Shown here piece after piece: positions 43,564 to 52,676 of a DNA stretch of 64,000 nt; position 1 is the stretch's first letter, and the number at the start of each line of letters is the position of its first letter. The translations under genes and the position numbers were made by a program. Source of the DNA: Chitinimonas prasina (lineage in GTDB: Bacteria; Pseudomonadota; Gammaproteobacteria; Burkholderiales; Chitinimonadaceae); NCBI RefSeq assembly GCF_030160395.1, contig NZ_BSOG01000003.1:124001-188000 (forward strand). Reading direction: 5' to 3'. The notes under the pieces are model-generated. The model did no database searches. It was not told where the DNA came from and worked only from the letters and a program-made list of their open reading frames with translations.

Positions 43564-44091
43564 ATGCAATTCAAATCGGCGGCACATCTGTTGGCGTGGG
43601 CGTTTGAGACGAGCGAGCGTCCGATATTGCGTAGTGCGCGATGCTATGACGCGGGGTCGGCCGAGGTACGGGGAGGCGGGCCGGTAGGGATGTCAGCGCA
43701 TGACAAGCATGCTCAGGCGGCAGTTGTGATGGCTTTTCTTTCTAGCCTGCCGGTGGGGCAGAAGTGCGTGGTGTTTGGCTTGTTCAACCCAACCATGCGC
43801 GAAAATATGAGTATTGCGGCGGCGGACAGTGTGCCGAGCAAGTATGGCTTTCAGGCGGCGCGCTATGCGGCAAGGATGTGGATGACACCTGTTAGCCAGA
43901 AGGGGGCGACTGCGGGGTCGGAGGTGGAGCTGGCAGGCATGGCGGGTTGCTCGGCAGCGACGGCGCATCGCTACAAGCACGCGGTGTGGGCTGAGCTGGA
44001 TGCGCAATACACGGCTGCTCTGAAGGCGGTGGCGCATCGATTCGACGAACTCCTGCGGCCGGCTCAAGAGGCGTCGCGCACAGGTTCATAG
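43564..44091 (+). CDS. Phage protein of unknown function, possible DNA-binding regulator
   Basis: A 175-aa protein, start ATG 43564 after [14 protein letters not shown] do not recognise the family. The C-terminal third has a possible helix-turn-helix (SEVELAGMAGCSAATAHRYK) followed by a basic/aromatic helix (HAVWAELDAQYTAALKAV); the middle has LPVGQKCVVFGLFNPTMREN. As the first rightward gene opposite the repressor it sits where an anti-repressor, antiterminator or late regulator is expected. Confidence 0.7.
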   Translation: MQFKSAAHLLAWAFETSERPILRSARCYDAGSAEVRGGGPVGMSAHDKHAQAAVVMAFLSSLPVGQKCVVFGLFNPTMRENMSIAAADSVPSKYGFQAARYAARMWMTPVSQKGATAGSEVELAGMAGCSAATAHRYKHAVWAELDAQYTAALKAVAHRFDELLRPAQEASRTGS

Positions 44092-44207
44092 GGCATGCTG
44101 TCAAGGTGTACAGCTGAGGCTTCGAAGCCAGCTTCCCCGCCGGCGGGCGGGGGTAGGGGTGGGGCTCAATCAAGGTCGGGCCGTTGTTTGAGTTGCCGCC
44201 ATGGTGA

Positions 44208-44228
44208 GCACCCGGGTTTCCCGGGTGC
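44208..44228. terminator. Perfect hairpin between convergent transcripts
   Basis: GCACCCGGG (44208-44216), loop TTT, CCCGGGTGC (44220-44228). It lies between the rightward phage gene and the leftward pseudogene. No clear T-run follows, so terminator activity is tentative. Confidence 0.45.
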
Positions 44229-44277
44229 CTGCGCTGCAGGTATCTTTACGCTCGCGTGTGCAAGTTCAGTGTAGGCC

Positions 44278-45053
44278 CTAATTGTCATCCCATTTATCGG
44301 CGAGGTGCTTGAGATCGCCGGTTTTCTCCAACTGGCGTGGCGCTGCCTTGATACGTTCGATGACTGCCGGCCGTATATGCCGGGCAAACGTCAAATAGAA
44401 GGCCTGGCGATCCTTGACGGTGGGTAGTGTGCGCACTTTTCCTTTCAGCCCCAGTTTACGAATATCGCTCTTGATGCTGGGCCGTCGGTGATAGAAAAAC
44501 GCCCGCGACCAGCCAGTGGTTTTTGAAGATTGGTGGGGGGTCTTGGCGTTGGAGTCTATCTGCAAGCTGCCCAGGGCCCGCAGGCGGCTGACCGGGCCGA
44601 ACCCAAGTATGGTGAGTATGATGCCGCTATCGCCTAGCTTGCGTACATCGTCCCAGCGCTGGACGGATGCGGCATCGTCGGCACGGGCTACCAAGTGGTA
44701 GCGGACCTGGAACAGGGCGGGTTCGGCGTAGATAAAGCGGGCCTCTCGCTCAGGGGTTTTGGAGAAGCCACATTCGGCATCTATCGAGCCCGCTGCCATC
44801 GAGGCTTCGATACGTGCGGCGGGTTCAATTCCTGGTCGCGGCTAAAACGGTTGGTGGGCTCCAGCTGTTCTATTGCCCTGAATACATCAATACAAATACC
44901 ACCTTTGCTGCCATTGGGCAGTGCGAGGTACTTGGGTTCGGTGCCACTTTGGGATGGCACCTTGAGCATGATGCTTTCAGCCCCCAGGGCGTGGCTGCAG
45001 GCGAGGCTGAGCAGGCACAGGGCAGTCGTGAATCTGAGCCATGAGGGCCGCAT
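44278..45053 (-). pseudogene. Frameshifted periplasmic solute-binding-like protein
   Basis: Two frames together make one family-3 solute-binding-type protein. The first (from ATG 45053) has a signal peptide (FTTALCLLSLACSHALGA) and KYLALPNGSKGGICIDVFRA, and ends at a stop near 44780. The second resumes near 44.83 kb with ARIEASMAAGSIDAECGFSK and runs to 44278 through FIYAEPALFQVRYHLVARAD and VRTLPTVKDRQAFYLTFARH. One indel around 44822-44840 separates them. It is either a real mutation or a sequencing error. It sits on the opposite strand to phage late genes, like cargo. Confidence 0.75.
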
Positions 45054-45146
45054 GGACCAGGTGGGGAGCCGAGGTGCAATCATCAGACCAGTGTAGCTGG
45101 GCTATGGCGCTTTGCTGGGTGCGCGGGCGGCGGACGGCGACGGCGG

Positions 45147-46481
45147 TCAAGGTCCCAAATAGTATTCAGTCATGATGCTGCGATAGTGGTTGTCGCGGTA
45201 GGAGATGCGGCTGTTGCGTACTGTTACGGTTTGCATGCTGCTGATCTGGGTGCCCAGATCGGTGGCGGTGAAGCTTTGTTCGCTGATGGCGTAGTCGCCG
45301 CTGGCTTGGCTTGTGCCAGCATTGCCGACGAGTTTCAGATAGGCCCATACGTACTTTATGCCTGCAGGTGCGGTGCCGCTGATGGCGATTGCGCCACCCA
45401 GATAGCTTGCAAAGGCCTGTTGGCTGGCGGGGCTGAAGTCGGGATAGCTGAGGGCAAGCGCTTCGGCGCCGAGATGCGGCCGCTGAAGGATATGGGCCTG
45501 ATAGATGTAGGCGAGGCTGGCATCGGCCCGGTAGAACTGCATCTGATAGATGGCGGCGTTGGGAATGCGCTGGATGGTGGTGTCGTTGTTGATCTGATAG
45601 TAGGGCGAGGTGATGCTGGCGGTGCCGCCTGGCTGAGTAAAGGTGGTGACCCATTGATTGCCTGCACCGCCCGTACCGGGCACAAAGGTGAGGCCGGCAA
45701 CAGGCAGGCCTGGCCCGGTAATAATGGCGTGGCTGATATCGCTGCTGTTACTGGCATCGGCATCAATGATGGAGAACTCCAGCCCTTGACTCAGGGTTGC
45801 TGCTGCATTGTTACGGCTGTGGCGTAAGGCCTGTGCCCAGGCGCCTGTCTCGAATCGTTGCTGATTGCCTAGCCATAGCCATTGCTGGTTGATTTTACGC
45901 AGCTGCATGCCATACACCCGCTCCTGCAGGGTGCCCAGTGCATCCAATACATCGAAACTGACTGTGGCCAGATCGCCTGACAGGGCTTGAACCTGTACAT
46001 TGGCAAACTGCATGCCTAGGGTATCGGCGTCGCCGATAAGGTCGGCGATATGCGTGCTGCGTTGCTTGTCGTTATGCAGAAAGTCGTCGGCAAGCAAAGG
46101 CGTCAGTTGATCGGCGCTGGGATGGCCTTGGCTGAAAAGTTGGGAGAAGCTGGTGACGGCATGGGTCAGTGCGGACCGGGTGGTGTTGTCTACACACACG
46201 TCAGGCAGAACCTGGCATTGGTAGTCGGCTACCGGCGCGATCTTGAGTGGGCTGCTGGCGATGGTGCCTAGTACCCAGTTGTCCCCGTCTTTGACGGCGA
46301 GGTAGTTGTTGGACTGTGGGTAATAGCGATAGGTATAACCTTCGTATTGTGCGGTGCTGCTGTTGCCTGGAAACAGTGCGTAGTATTGGATCTCCGCCCA
46401 GTCGAACACTTGATCTGGCGTGATGGCGGCCTGGGCCATGCTGCTGCACAGGAGTAGCTGTAGCGCGATGTGACGGTTCAT
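45147..46481 (-). CDS. Secreted protein of unknown function within the prophage (cargo candidate)
   Basis: A 444-aa exported protein. A strong AGGAGG ribosome-binding site precedes the ATG at 46481; the signal peptide is RHIALQLLLCSSMAQA. The N-terminal segment QVFDWAEIQYYALFPGNSST and YEGYTYRYYPQSNNYLAVKD looks like a repeat module seen in betaproteobacterial secreted proteins; a nuclear-transport-factor-like segment (LLADDFLHNDKQR to GMQLRKINQQWLWLGNQQRF) and a beta-rich C-terminus follow. No enzymatic motif was found. Being opposite in strand to the late operon, it is probably an independently expressed lysogeny gene. Confidence 0.75.
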   Translation of the reverse strand: MNRHIALQLLLCSSMAQAAITPDQVFDWAEIQYYALFPGNSSTAQYEGYTYRYYPQSNNYLAVKDGDNWVLGTIASSPLKIAPVADYQCQVLPDVCVDNTTRSALTHAVTSFSQLFSQGHPSADQLTPLLADDFLHNDKQRSTHIADLIGDADTLGMQFANVQVQALSGDLATVSFDVLDALGTLQERVYGMQLRKINQQWLWLGNQQRFETGAWAQALRHSRNNAAATLSQGLEFSIIDADASNSSDISHAIITGPGLPVAGLTFVPGTGGAGNQWVTTFTQPGGTASITSPYYQINNDTTIQRIPNAAIYQMQFYRADASLAYIYQAHILQRPHLGAEALALSYPDFSPASQQAFASYLGGAIAISGTAPAGIKYVWAYLKLVGNAGTSQASGDYAISEQSFTATDLGTQISSMQTVTVRNSRISYRDNHYRSIMTEYYLGP

Positions 46482-47004
46482 GAGACCTCCTGCGACGGTT
46501 GTATCAGGCATTGCTGGCAGCGTAGCGCGTGCCGGCAAGCTTGGTTGGGTGGCAAGATGGACGGCAGCGGGTTTGGCCTTGGCGACATTCGGCGCTACGA
46601 AGACCGCGCATCTGCCTCGGCGCTGCGAGCTTTCCGCGCCTGATTGCTGTGCTTGCGCAGCAAGGCCCTAGGTTGGGTTGTGTCTGCCGCTCTTGGCACT
46701 AACCGTTTCGTTGTGGCTATCCCGCGCCGGGATGCGCCTTCGTAGCGGTGATGGGGGCTATCCTGGCTGCGTTTGCCGGTCCGGGTCTTCCCGGTGCTGC
46801 CCAATCCGTCAAATCCCATAAATGTATTGAGTTCGCAATCGGCGCTGGGTACTTGCCTTGCGGCATGAAGTGTGAGATCATTGCTCCGTTACTTTCAATA
46901 AGTGCGACAAAAACCCGGCCTTGTGCCGGGTTTTTTCGTTTCTGCGCCCAATCCAGTTGATGCCAACCGGATTGGGCGTTTGCGTTTCTGGAGGGTGATG
47001 AGGG
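46482..47004. other. Intergenic region before the late operon
   Basis: No convincing gene in about 520 bp. It holds an intrinsic terminator (46911-46936) and a second hairpin with arms CGCCCAATCC (46945-46954) and GGATTGGGCG (46969-46978), loop 14, just ahead of the holin gene. The late promoter presumably lies here, but no clear consensus was found. Confidence 0.5.
46911..46936 (+). terminator. Rho-independent terminator upstream of the lysis genes
   Basis: AAACCCGGC (46911-46919), loop CTTGT, GCCGGGTTT (46925-46933) with a run of six Ts (46931-46936). It reads rightward, so it would stop transcripts before the late operon unless antitermination occurs, an arrangement known from lambdoid late control. 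Confidence 0.8.
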
Positions 47005-47223
47005 ATGGATCAACGAACATACGACGTGGGGCTGGAGGCGATCAAGGCGGCACCGCCGGTATCGGTTGGTGCGATGACATTGGCAGGCCTGCAGTTGTCT
47101 GACTTGGTGCTGTTGGTGACTTTGCTTTACACGGTGATGCAGTTGCTGGTGCTGTGGCGTGACAAGTTTGGTGGTGCTAACTGCTTGCGCAGGATTGGGC
47201 GTTGGTTGCGGAGGCGGGCATGA
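47005..47223 (+). CDS. Holin
   Basis: A 72-aa protein with one clear transmembrane helix (LSDLVLLVTLLYTVMQLLVLW) and a strongly basic tail (RRIGRWLRRRA), the usual look of class II/III-type holins. An upstream amphipathic stretch VGAMTLAGLQ may add a second segment. GGAGGGTGATGAGGG precedes the ATG. Its stop overlaps the endolysin ATG as ATGA. Confidence 0.85.
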   Translation: MDQRTYDVGLEAIKAAPPVSVGAMTLAGLQLSDLVLLVTLLYTVMQLLVLWRDKFGGANCLRRIGRWLRRRA

Positions 47224-47696
47224 GCTTGCGCGGGCGTTTGATTGCTGCAGGAGCGGCAGGGAGCTTGCTGCTGGCCGCCTTGTTGATTGCCCCGCATGAG
47301 GGGGAGGTACGCCAGGCTTATCTGGACCCGGTTGGGGTGCCAACCGCCTGTTTTGGACAAACAGGTGCTGCCGTGCGGATGGGAAGGGCTTATGGCGCTG
47401 AAGAATGTGCCGGCATGCTGGTGGCGGGCACACGTGTTGCCATGGCGGATGTGGCGCGCTGCATACCGGTGGCGCTACCTGTGGGGATGCAGGCGGCACT
47501 GACTTCGTTTGCCTTCAATGTGGGTGGGCGCCAGCTTTGTCGATCTACCTTGGCGCGCAAGGCGAAGGCGGGGGATTTGATGGGTGCCTGTGCGGAGCTG
47601 AGCCGTTGGACTTACGCGGGAGGCCGGCAGTGGCCAGGGCTGGTCAGGCGCAGGGCGCATGAGCGGGCTGTATGCGAAGGGAGGGCAGTGCTGTGA
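47220..47696 (+). CDS. SAR endolysin (T4-type lysozyme, GH24)
   Basis: A 158-aa muramidase. The N-terminal weakly hydrophobic helix (LIAAGAAGSLLLAALLIA) is Gly/Ala-rich like signal-anchor-release domains, which let the enzyme sit in the membrane until the potential collapses. The catalytic set Glu27-x8-Asp36-x5-Thr42 is intact in HEGEVRQAYLDPVGVPTACF. Cysteines may provide the redox control seen in SAR lysozymes. ATGA overlap with the holin. Confidence 0.93.
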   Translation: MSLRGRLIAAGAAGSLLLAALLIAPHEGEVRQAYLDPVGVPTACFGQTGAAVRMGRAYGAEECAGMLVAGTRVAMADVARCIPVALPVGMQAALTSFAFNVGGRQLCRSTLARKAKAGDLMGACAELSRWTYAGGRQWPGLVRRRAHERAVCEGRAVL

Positions 47697-48289
47697 TGAA
47701 TCAGGCATGGGCGTATTTGAAGTTAGGGGGCGTGCTGGCGCTGCTGACGGCCCTGGTGGGAGCGGGTCTGCTACTGGGCTATTGGCTGTTTGGTGAGGTT
47801 GAGCGGAGCGAGGTGATAACGCCGGCGCCGGCCGTGCGCCAGGCTGACGGTGCCTTGGTATTGGCGAGGCAGCCAATTGCCAAGGCTGGCAAGCCTGTGC
47901 ATGCCTTGCCGACGGCTAGTGTGGAGGAGCGCCGTATCCAGTTGCATGTACGACCTGAAACCCGGTCGACGGAATCAGTGTTTGCGCTGGACTGCCTGTG
48001 TGACCCGGTACAGGTTGATGTGAGCCTGGTGCGAGATGCGGAAGGGGGGCCGCGTGTGGTGGCGAGTTCACCTGACGGCGAGGTGCTCGCTGGTCTGGAC
48101 ATGCCGCTGACGCCGATGCGCTTGTCGGCGCCACCCAGCACCTGGGCTGCAGGCCTGAGCTGGTCACCACGGCAGCGTGTGGCGGGTATCTGGCTGGAGC
48201 GGGATATAGGCCGACTACGCCTTGGGGCGGAGCTGCTGGCGCAGGATTCGCGCCTGGATCCTCGCCTGCGGGCAGGGTGGACATGGTGA
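47696..48289 (+). CDS. Membrane-anchored phage protein in the lysis cassette
   Basis: A 197-aa protein with an N-terminal membrane segment (LGGVLALLTALVGAGLLLGY), a linker, and a beta-type C-terminal domain (LSWSPRQRVAGIWLERDIGR, LDPRLRAGWTW). Position after holin and endolysin suggests a spanin-like role, but the long coiled coil of Rz is absent and no overlapping Rz1 was recognised, so it may be a different lysis or superinfection function. TGATG overlap with the endolysin stop. Confidence 0.7.
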   Translation: MNQAWAYLKLGGVLALLTALVGAGLLLGYWLFGEVERSEVITPAPAVRQADGALVLARQPIAKAGKPVHALPTASVEERRIQLHVRPETRSTESVFALDCLCDPVQVDVSLVRDAEGGPRVVASSPDGEVLAGLDMPLTPMRLSAPPSTWAAGLSWSPRQRVAGIWLERDIGRLRLGAELLAQDSRLDPRLRAGWTW

Positions 48290-48822
48290 ATGCACAAAAA
48301 CTGTCGCCCAGGCGACAACGGTTTGTGGACGAGTACCTGGTGGATATGAACGGCGTGGCGGCCTATCTGCGCGCGGGTTTTGCCTCGCGCAACGCGGCCG
48401 CTGCGGCTAGCGGGGCGCATCGCCTGCTGAAGGTCGATGCGGTGGCGGAAGCGATAGCGGAGCGTATGGCGGCCCGCCAGCAGCGTACGGAGATCAGCCA
48501 GGACAGGGTGCTGAATGAATATGCGCGCATTGCTTTTTTTGATCCAAGGCGGTTGTTTCATCCCGATGGGCGCTTGAAAACGGTGCTGGAGCTGGATGCG
48601 GATTCGGCGGCGGTGCTGACCGCCATGGATGTGGCGGAGCTGGCAGCGGGCGAGGGGTCGACTATCAGGAAGGTCAAGCTGCTGGATAAGAAGGCGGCGC
48701 TTGATAGTCTCGCTCGCCATCTGGGTTTGTTCAACGACAAGCAGACGGTGAAACATGAACTGGAAGAGCTGACGGATGCTGAACTCGACGCACGGATTGC
48801 CATGCTCAGCGGCGACGGATAA
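48283..48822 (+). CDS. terS: Terminase small subunit
   Basis: A 179-aa DNA-recognition subunit. LSPRRQRFVDEYLVDMNGVA and AYLRAGFASRNAAAAASGAH form the helix-turn-helix of the Terminase_2 family; a helical oligomerisation region (AVAEAIAERMAARQQRTEIS) and a C-terminal part follow. It overlaps the previous gene by 7 bp and TerL by 47 bp. ATG 48283 follows GCAGGG. Confidence 0.92.
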   Translation: MVNAQKLSPRRQRFVDEYLVDMNGVAAYLRAGFASRNAAAAASGAHRLLKVDAVAEAIAERMAARQQRTEISQDRVLNEYARIAFFDPRRLFHPDGRLKTVLELDADSAAVLTAMDVAELAAGEGSTIRKVKLLDKKAALDSLARHLGLFNDKQTVKHELEELTDAELDARIAMLSGDG

Positions 48823-50209
48823 GCGGCGCCAGTTGCTGCGCTTGCTGGATGAGAGGGGGCGGCGGTTGCGGGAGAACCGTCTGCTGGTGTACCGGCCGTA
48901 TCGGAAGCAGCAGCAATTTCATGCTGCCAGTGCGGTTTTTCGTGAGCGCTTGCTACGCGCGGGCAACCAGAATGGCAAGACGTTTTGCTGTGGCGCTGAG
49001 CTGGCCTTCCACTTGACGGGCATGTATCCGGATTGGTGGCAGGGGCGACGCTGGGATAGGCCCATCTTGGCTTGGGCGGCATCCGAAACGGGGGAGTCGA
49101 CCCGTGATAACCCACAGCGTGCCTTGCTGGGGCTGGTGGGGGAGTTGGGGACGGGCGCGGTTCCACGTGACCGTTTGGGCGACTATGGGATGGCGACTGG
49201 CGTCAGCAACCTGTTCGACTTTATCAAAGTGAGGCATGCGACGGGTAGCTGGAGCACCTTGCGATTCAAGAACTATGCGCAGGGTCGGCGTAAGTGGCAG
49301 GGGCCACCTGTGGATTTTGTCTGGTTTGATGAGGAGCCACCGGCGGATATCTACGACGAGGGCTTGGCACGGACCATTGCCACTCGGGGCTGCGTGGCCA
49401 TGACATTTACGCCCTTGCAAGGCATGAGTGAGGTGGTGCGGCGTTTTTTGGTGACACCTACAGCGGACAGGCACGATACCAATATGACGATAGACGATGC
49501 TGAGCATATTCCGGCAGAGGAGCGCGCGCGCATCATTGCCAGCTTTCCGGCACATGAGCGGGAGGCGCGTGCCAGCGGCGTACCGACCTTGGGGAGTGGC
49601 CGGATTTTCCCCGTGGCGGAAAGCAGCCTGGCGGTACCTGCCTTTGCCATACCTGTGCATTGGCCGCGCCTGGTGGGTATCGATTTTGGCTGGGATCACC
49701 CGTTTGCGGCGGTTTGGCTGGCCTGGGACAGGGATAGCGATACGGTGTATGTGACGGACTGCTATCGCGAACGGGAGGTGACGCCGGTGGTGCATGCGGC
49801 GGCAATCAAGCCGCGTGGTGCCTGGATACCGCTGGCCTGGCCGCACGATGGGCTCAATAGTGAGAAGGGTAGCGGTGAACCGTTGGCGCAGCAGTATCGG
49901 CGCCAGGGTTTGAGGTTGCTGCCTGAGCGGGCGACCTTCGAGGATGGTTCCAATAGTGTCGAGGCTGGTCTGATGCTGATGCTGGAGTGGATGCAGACGG
50001 GGAGGTTCAAGGTGTTTGACCACCTGGCGGACTGGTTTGAGGAGTTTCGGCTGTATCACCGCAAGGACGGCCAGGTGGTGAAGGAAGCCGATGACTTGAT
50101 GAGTGCGACACGCTATGCGGTGATGATGCGGCGGGCCGCGCAGGTAAAGCCGCGTGCGGCGGAAGTGGTAGTGGATGAGCGTGTGGGTGATACCTACGCC
50201 GGCTATTGA
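48776..50209 (+). CDS. terL: Terminase large subunit
   Basis: A 477-aa packaging motor. The ATPase has a Walker-A-like AGNQNGKT (62-69), Walker B FVWFDEE with Asp185/Glu186 and a coupling motif MTFTPLQGM; the RNase-H-like nuclease has VGIDFGWDHPFA and later acidic residues in KEADDLMSATRY. This matches Terminase_6-type enzymes of short-tailed phages. It starts inside terS and ends 7 bp before the portal gene. Confidence 0.95.
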   Translation: MLNSTHGLPCSAATDKRRQLLRLLDERGRRLRENRLLVYRPYRKQQQFHAASAVFRERLLRAGNQNGKTFCCGAELAFHLTGMYPDWWQGRRWDRPILAWAASETGESTRDNPQRALLGLVGELGTGAVPRDRLGDYGMATGVSNLFDFIKVRHATGSWSTLRFKNYAQGRRKWQGPPVDFVWFDEEPPADIYDEGLARTIATRGCVAMTFTPLQGMSEVVRRFLVTPTADRHDTNMTIDDAEHIPAEERARIIASFPAHEREARASGVPTLGSGRIFPVAESSLAVPAFAIPVHWPRLVGIDFGWDHPFAAVWLAWDRDSDTVYVTDCYREREVTPVVHAAAIKPRGAWIPLAWPHDGLNSEKGSGEPLAQQYRRQGLRLLPERATFEDGSNSVEAGLMLMLEWMQTGRFKVFDHLADWFEEFRLYHRKDGQVVKEADDLMSATRYAVMMRRAAQVKPRAAEVVVDERVGDTYAGY

Positions 50210-50216
50210 GGATGCG

Positions 50217-52397
50217 ATGCGAGAACATATGATGCTGCACGGTGATGACGCGGCAGGCGAGATGCTGGATGCCGCAATAGGCGTGACAGGACAGCAGGCG
50301 TCGGTGGAGTTGGAGGCACGCTTGGAATGCCTGGACGGCATAGGCCAGGAGCTGAAGCGTCTGGCGGAGCAGACAGTAGCCAAGCGCAGGCCGATAGAGG
50401 AGCGCTGGCTGCGTGCCTTGCGCCAGTTCAGCGGTGAGTACGAGGCAGAGACGCAGCGGACGATTGCTGCCAGTGGCGGCTCCAAGGCTTTTGTGAACTT
50501 GACCCGACCCAAGGTGAATACCATGGAGGCGAGGTTGGCCGATATCCTGCTGCCGACCAATGACACCAATTTCGGTATATCGCCCACGCCCAAACCGGAT
50601 ATCCGACTCTATGCCGAGGACCTGGCGGCGATAGGTGCAGACCCTGCCAATGTGCCTGCTGCAGTCTTGCAGCACCTGATTAGCCGTGTTGCGCGGCAGC
50701 GTAGTGAGGCGATGCATGCGGTGATACAGGACCAACTGGCCGAGTGCAACTACGTGGGAGAGATACGTGCGGTGTTGCACGATGCAGCCTTGTTCGGCAC
50801 CGGGATATTGAAGGGGCCGATTGCAGAGCGTAAGGCGCATACGCAGTGGGTGCCTCTCAGTGATGGCTTGCGGACGGTGCACGTGGCAGAGCGGGAGACA
50901 GATACCCGCCCGGTGGCGCGACGGGTCAGCCCGTGGGACTTTTTCCCGGATATGTCGGCGTTGTCGGTGGATGACGCCGATTTTGTTTTTGAACGGGATG
51001 CCTTGACCAAGCGGCAGTTGCGGCAGTTGGTGCGTGAGGGTGGGGGCTACATTGAGAGCCAGGTGAGGCGCTTGCTGGATCAGCACCTGGAGGCGCCAGT
51101 GCTGACGGATACCACCTTGGTTGAACGGCGGCGGCTGATGGGTTTGTCCGATACCCAGACGCGGCGGTTTGAGCGCTTTCAGTATCACGGCCCTTTGAGT
51201 CGCGAGCAGTGGCAGCGGGCTGGCTTTGACGTGCCGGATGACTATCCGCTTGATGATGTCGATGTTGTGGTGGAACTGGTGGATGGCATAGTCATCAAGG
51301 CTTTGCTGAACCCGCTGGATACACAGGAGCGGGTTTACCAGACGTTTGTGCTGGAGGAATCGGACGTTTCGCTGTTTGGCTATGGCGTGCCGGACATGAT
51401 GGCGAGCAGCCAGGCCGTGGCCAATGCGACCTGGCGCATGCTGGTTGATAACGGGGCGTTGTCTGCGGGCCTGCAGGTGGCCGTCAACAAGGCGATGATA
51501 CAGCCCCAGAGTGGAGGTAAATTCAGCATCAAACCCAGGGGAATCTGGGTGACGACCGAGGAAGCACCACCTAATTATGATGTCCGGAATGCGGTTTCCT
51601 TCTTTGATGTGCCCAACAAGGTGCAGGAACTGATGGCCTTGTTCAATATGGCGCTACGCCTGATCGATGAGGAAACGATGCAGCCGCAGATTGCCAGCGG
51701 CAGCCAGGGTAATGCGACGCGCACTGCGCAAGGCATGACCATTTTGATGAATGCCGCCAATACGGTGTTGCGCCGTATTGTGAAGAGTTTTGATGATGGG
51801 ATTACCCGCCCTTTTATCCGCCGTCTGTACGATTGGAATATGCAGTACAACCCGGAACCGTCGATCAAGGGAGATTTTCAGGTAGTTGCGCGCGGAACCA
51901 CGGCTTTGCTGGATAAGGAGGGGCAGATAGAGGCTTTGCTGCAGACCATGCAGATGGCTGCGGCCAATCCGATATTGCAGCGCAGGGTGGACTATGAGGA
52001 GATGGGCCGGGAGATATTCAAACTGATGCGGGTGGACCCGGAGCGCTTTATGAAAAGTGATGAACAGATGCAGCAAGAGGCGCAGGGGCAGGCCCCGCCA
52101 ACGCCGCAACTTGATCCGGCTGAAATGGCACATATCGAGTTGAAGCGCGAAGTGGCCCAGGCAGACATGCGCTTGAGGGAACAGGCCTTGCAACTGAAAG
52201 GGGAGGAGTTAGCTATGCAGCGTGAAGCGAGGCAGGTGCAGGCGCAATTGAAGCTGGCTGAGTTGGATGCTGCCCAGCGGGCACAGTTGGAGGCACTGAC
52301 CGCCAAGTTTGCCGAGCGGCGTATGGCGATAGACAGCCAGCATCGTTTGTTTGATGCGGAACAGCAGATCAAGGCGGCCTACGGTTCGGGCCTGTGA
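50217..52397 (+). CDS. Portal protein
   Basis: A 726-aa protein of the podovirus (P22-like) portal type. Typical parts: WLRALRQFSGEYEAETQRTI, VNLTRPKVNTMEARLADILL, FGISPTPKPD, RRVSPWDFFPDMSAL and a long C-terminal coiled-coil barrel (ELKREVAQADMRLREQALQL). The dodecameric ring is the DNA entry channel. GAGG is six bases before the ATG at 50217. Confidence 0.92.
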   Translation: MREHMMLHGDDAAGEMLDAAIGVTGQQASVELEARLECLDGIGQELKRLAEQTVAKRRPIEERWLRALRQFSGEYEAETQRTIAASGGSKAFVNLTRPKVNTMEARLADILLPTNDTNFGISPTPKPDIRLYAEDLAAIGADPANVPAAVLQHLISRVARQRSEAMHAVIQDQLAECNYVGEIRAVLHDAALFGTGILKGPIAERKAHTQWVPLSDGLRTVHVAERETDTRPVARRVSPWDFFPDMSALSVDDADFVFERDALTKRQLRQLVREGGGYIESQVRRLLDQHLEAPVLTDTTLVERRRLMGLSDTQTRRFERFQYHGPLSREQWQRAGFDVPDDYPLDDVDVVVELVDGIVIKALLNPLDTQERVYQTFVLEESDVSLFGYGVPDMMASSQAVANATWRMLVDNGALSAGLQVAVNKAMIQPQSGGKFSIKPRGIWVTTEEAPPNYDVRNAVSFFDVPNKVQELMALFNMALRLIDEETMQPQIASGSQGNATRTAQGMTILMNAANTVLRRIVKSFDDGITRPFIRRLYDWNMQYNPEPSIKGDFQVVARGTTALLDKEGQIEALLQTMQMAAANPILQRRVDYEEMGREIFKLMRVDPERFMKSDEQMQQEAQGQAPPTPQLDPAEMAHIELKREVAQADMRLREQALQLKGEELAMQREARQVQAQLKLAELDAAQRAQLEALTAKFAERRMAIDSQHRLFDAEQQIKAAYGSGL

Positions 52398-52408
52398 GGG
52401 AGGTTGGG

Positions 52409-52615
52409 ATGAATGAGAGCGTAAGGCCGGAATGGGAGGCGGTGGTGGTGCGCTGCCGCTTGATAGAGCGGGATGCTGCCAGGAAGTTGGCATGCCGGGG
52501 CTTATCGCCGGCTGACAGCGAGTTTGAGCGGGGTCAGTTGGCGGCGGTGCTACGGATACTGACGCTCGCCGGGGCACCCTTGGTGGAAACACCGGATGAT
52601 GATTTATACGTTTGA
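52409..52615 (+). CDS. Small phage protein of unknown function
   Basis: A 68-aa protein following the portal gene after 11 bp, with GGGAGG before the ATG. It has a helical, charged sequence (RLIERDAARKLACRGLSPAD, FERGQLAAVLRILTLAGAPL) and no known motif. Similar small genes are common between portal and scaffold in short-tailed phages. A terminator follows. Confidence 0.7.
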   Translation: MNESVRPEWEAVVVRCRLIERDAARKLACRGLSPADSEFERGQLAAVLRILTLAGAPLVETPDDDLYV

Positions 52616-52636
52616 AATGGATTGATGGTGCTGTGG

Positions 52637-52659
52637 CCCCGCTTTGAGCGGGGTTTTTT
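52637..52659 (+). terminator. Rho-independent terminator after the portal segment
   Basis: CCCCGC (52637-52642), loop TTTGA, GCGGGG (52648-52653), then six Ts. A clean intrinsic terminator in the middle of the late operon, directly left of the MITE. Confidence 0.85.
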
Positions 52660-52676
52660 ATTGTTTGCCTCCCTTA

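Noticed and set aside
46540-46900. tRNA gene or attachment site near the late operon
   Set aside because: No cloverleaf, T-loop consensus or repeated core sequence could be found.
46748-46960. A 70-codon frame before the late operon
   Set aside because: It runs through the intrinsic terminator at 46911-46936, has no ribosome-binding site, and ends without any protein-like pattern.
48953-50593. A 546-codon minus-strand frame opposite the terminase and portal genes
   Set aside because: Antisense to clearly recognised phage genes; high-GC codon bias opens such frames.
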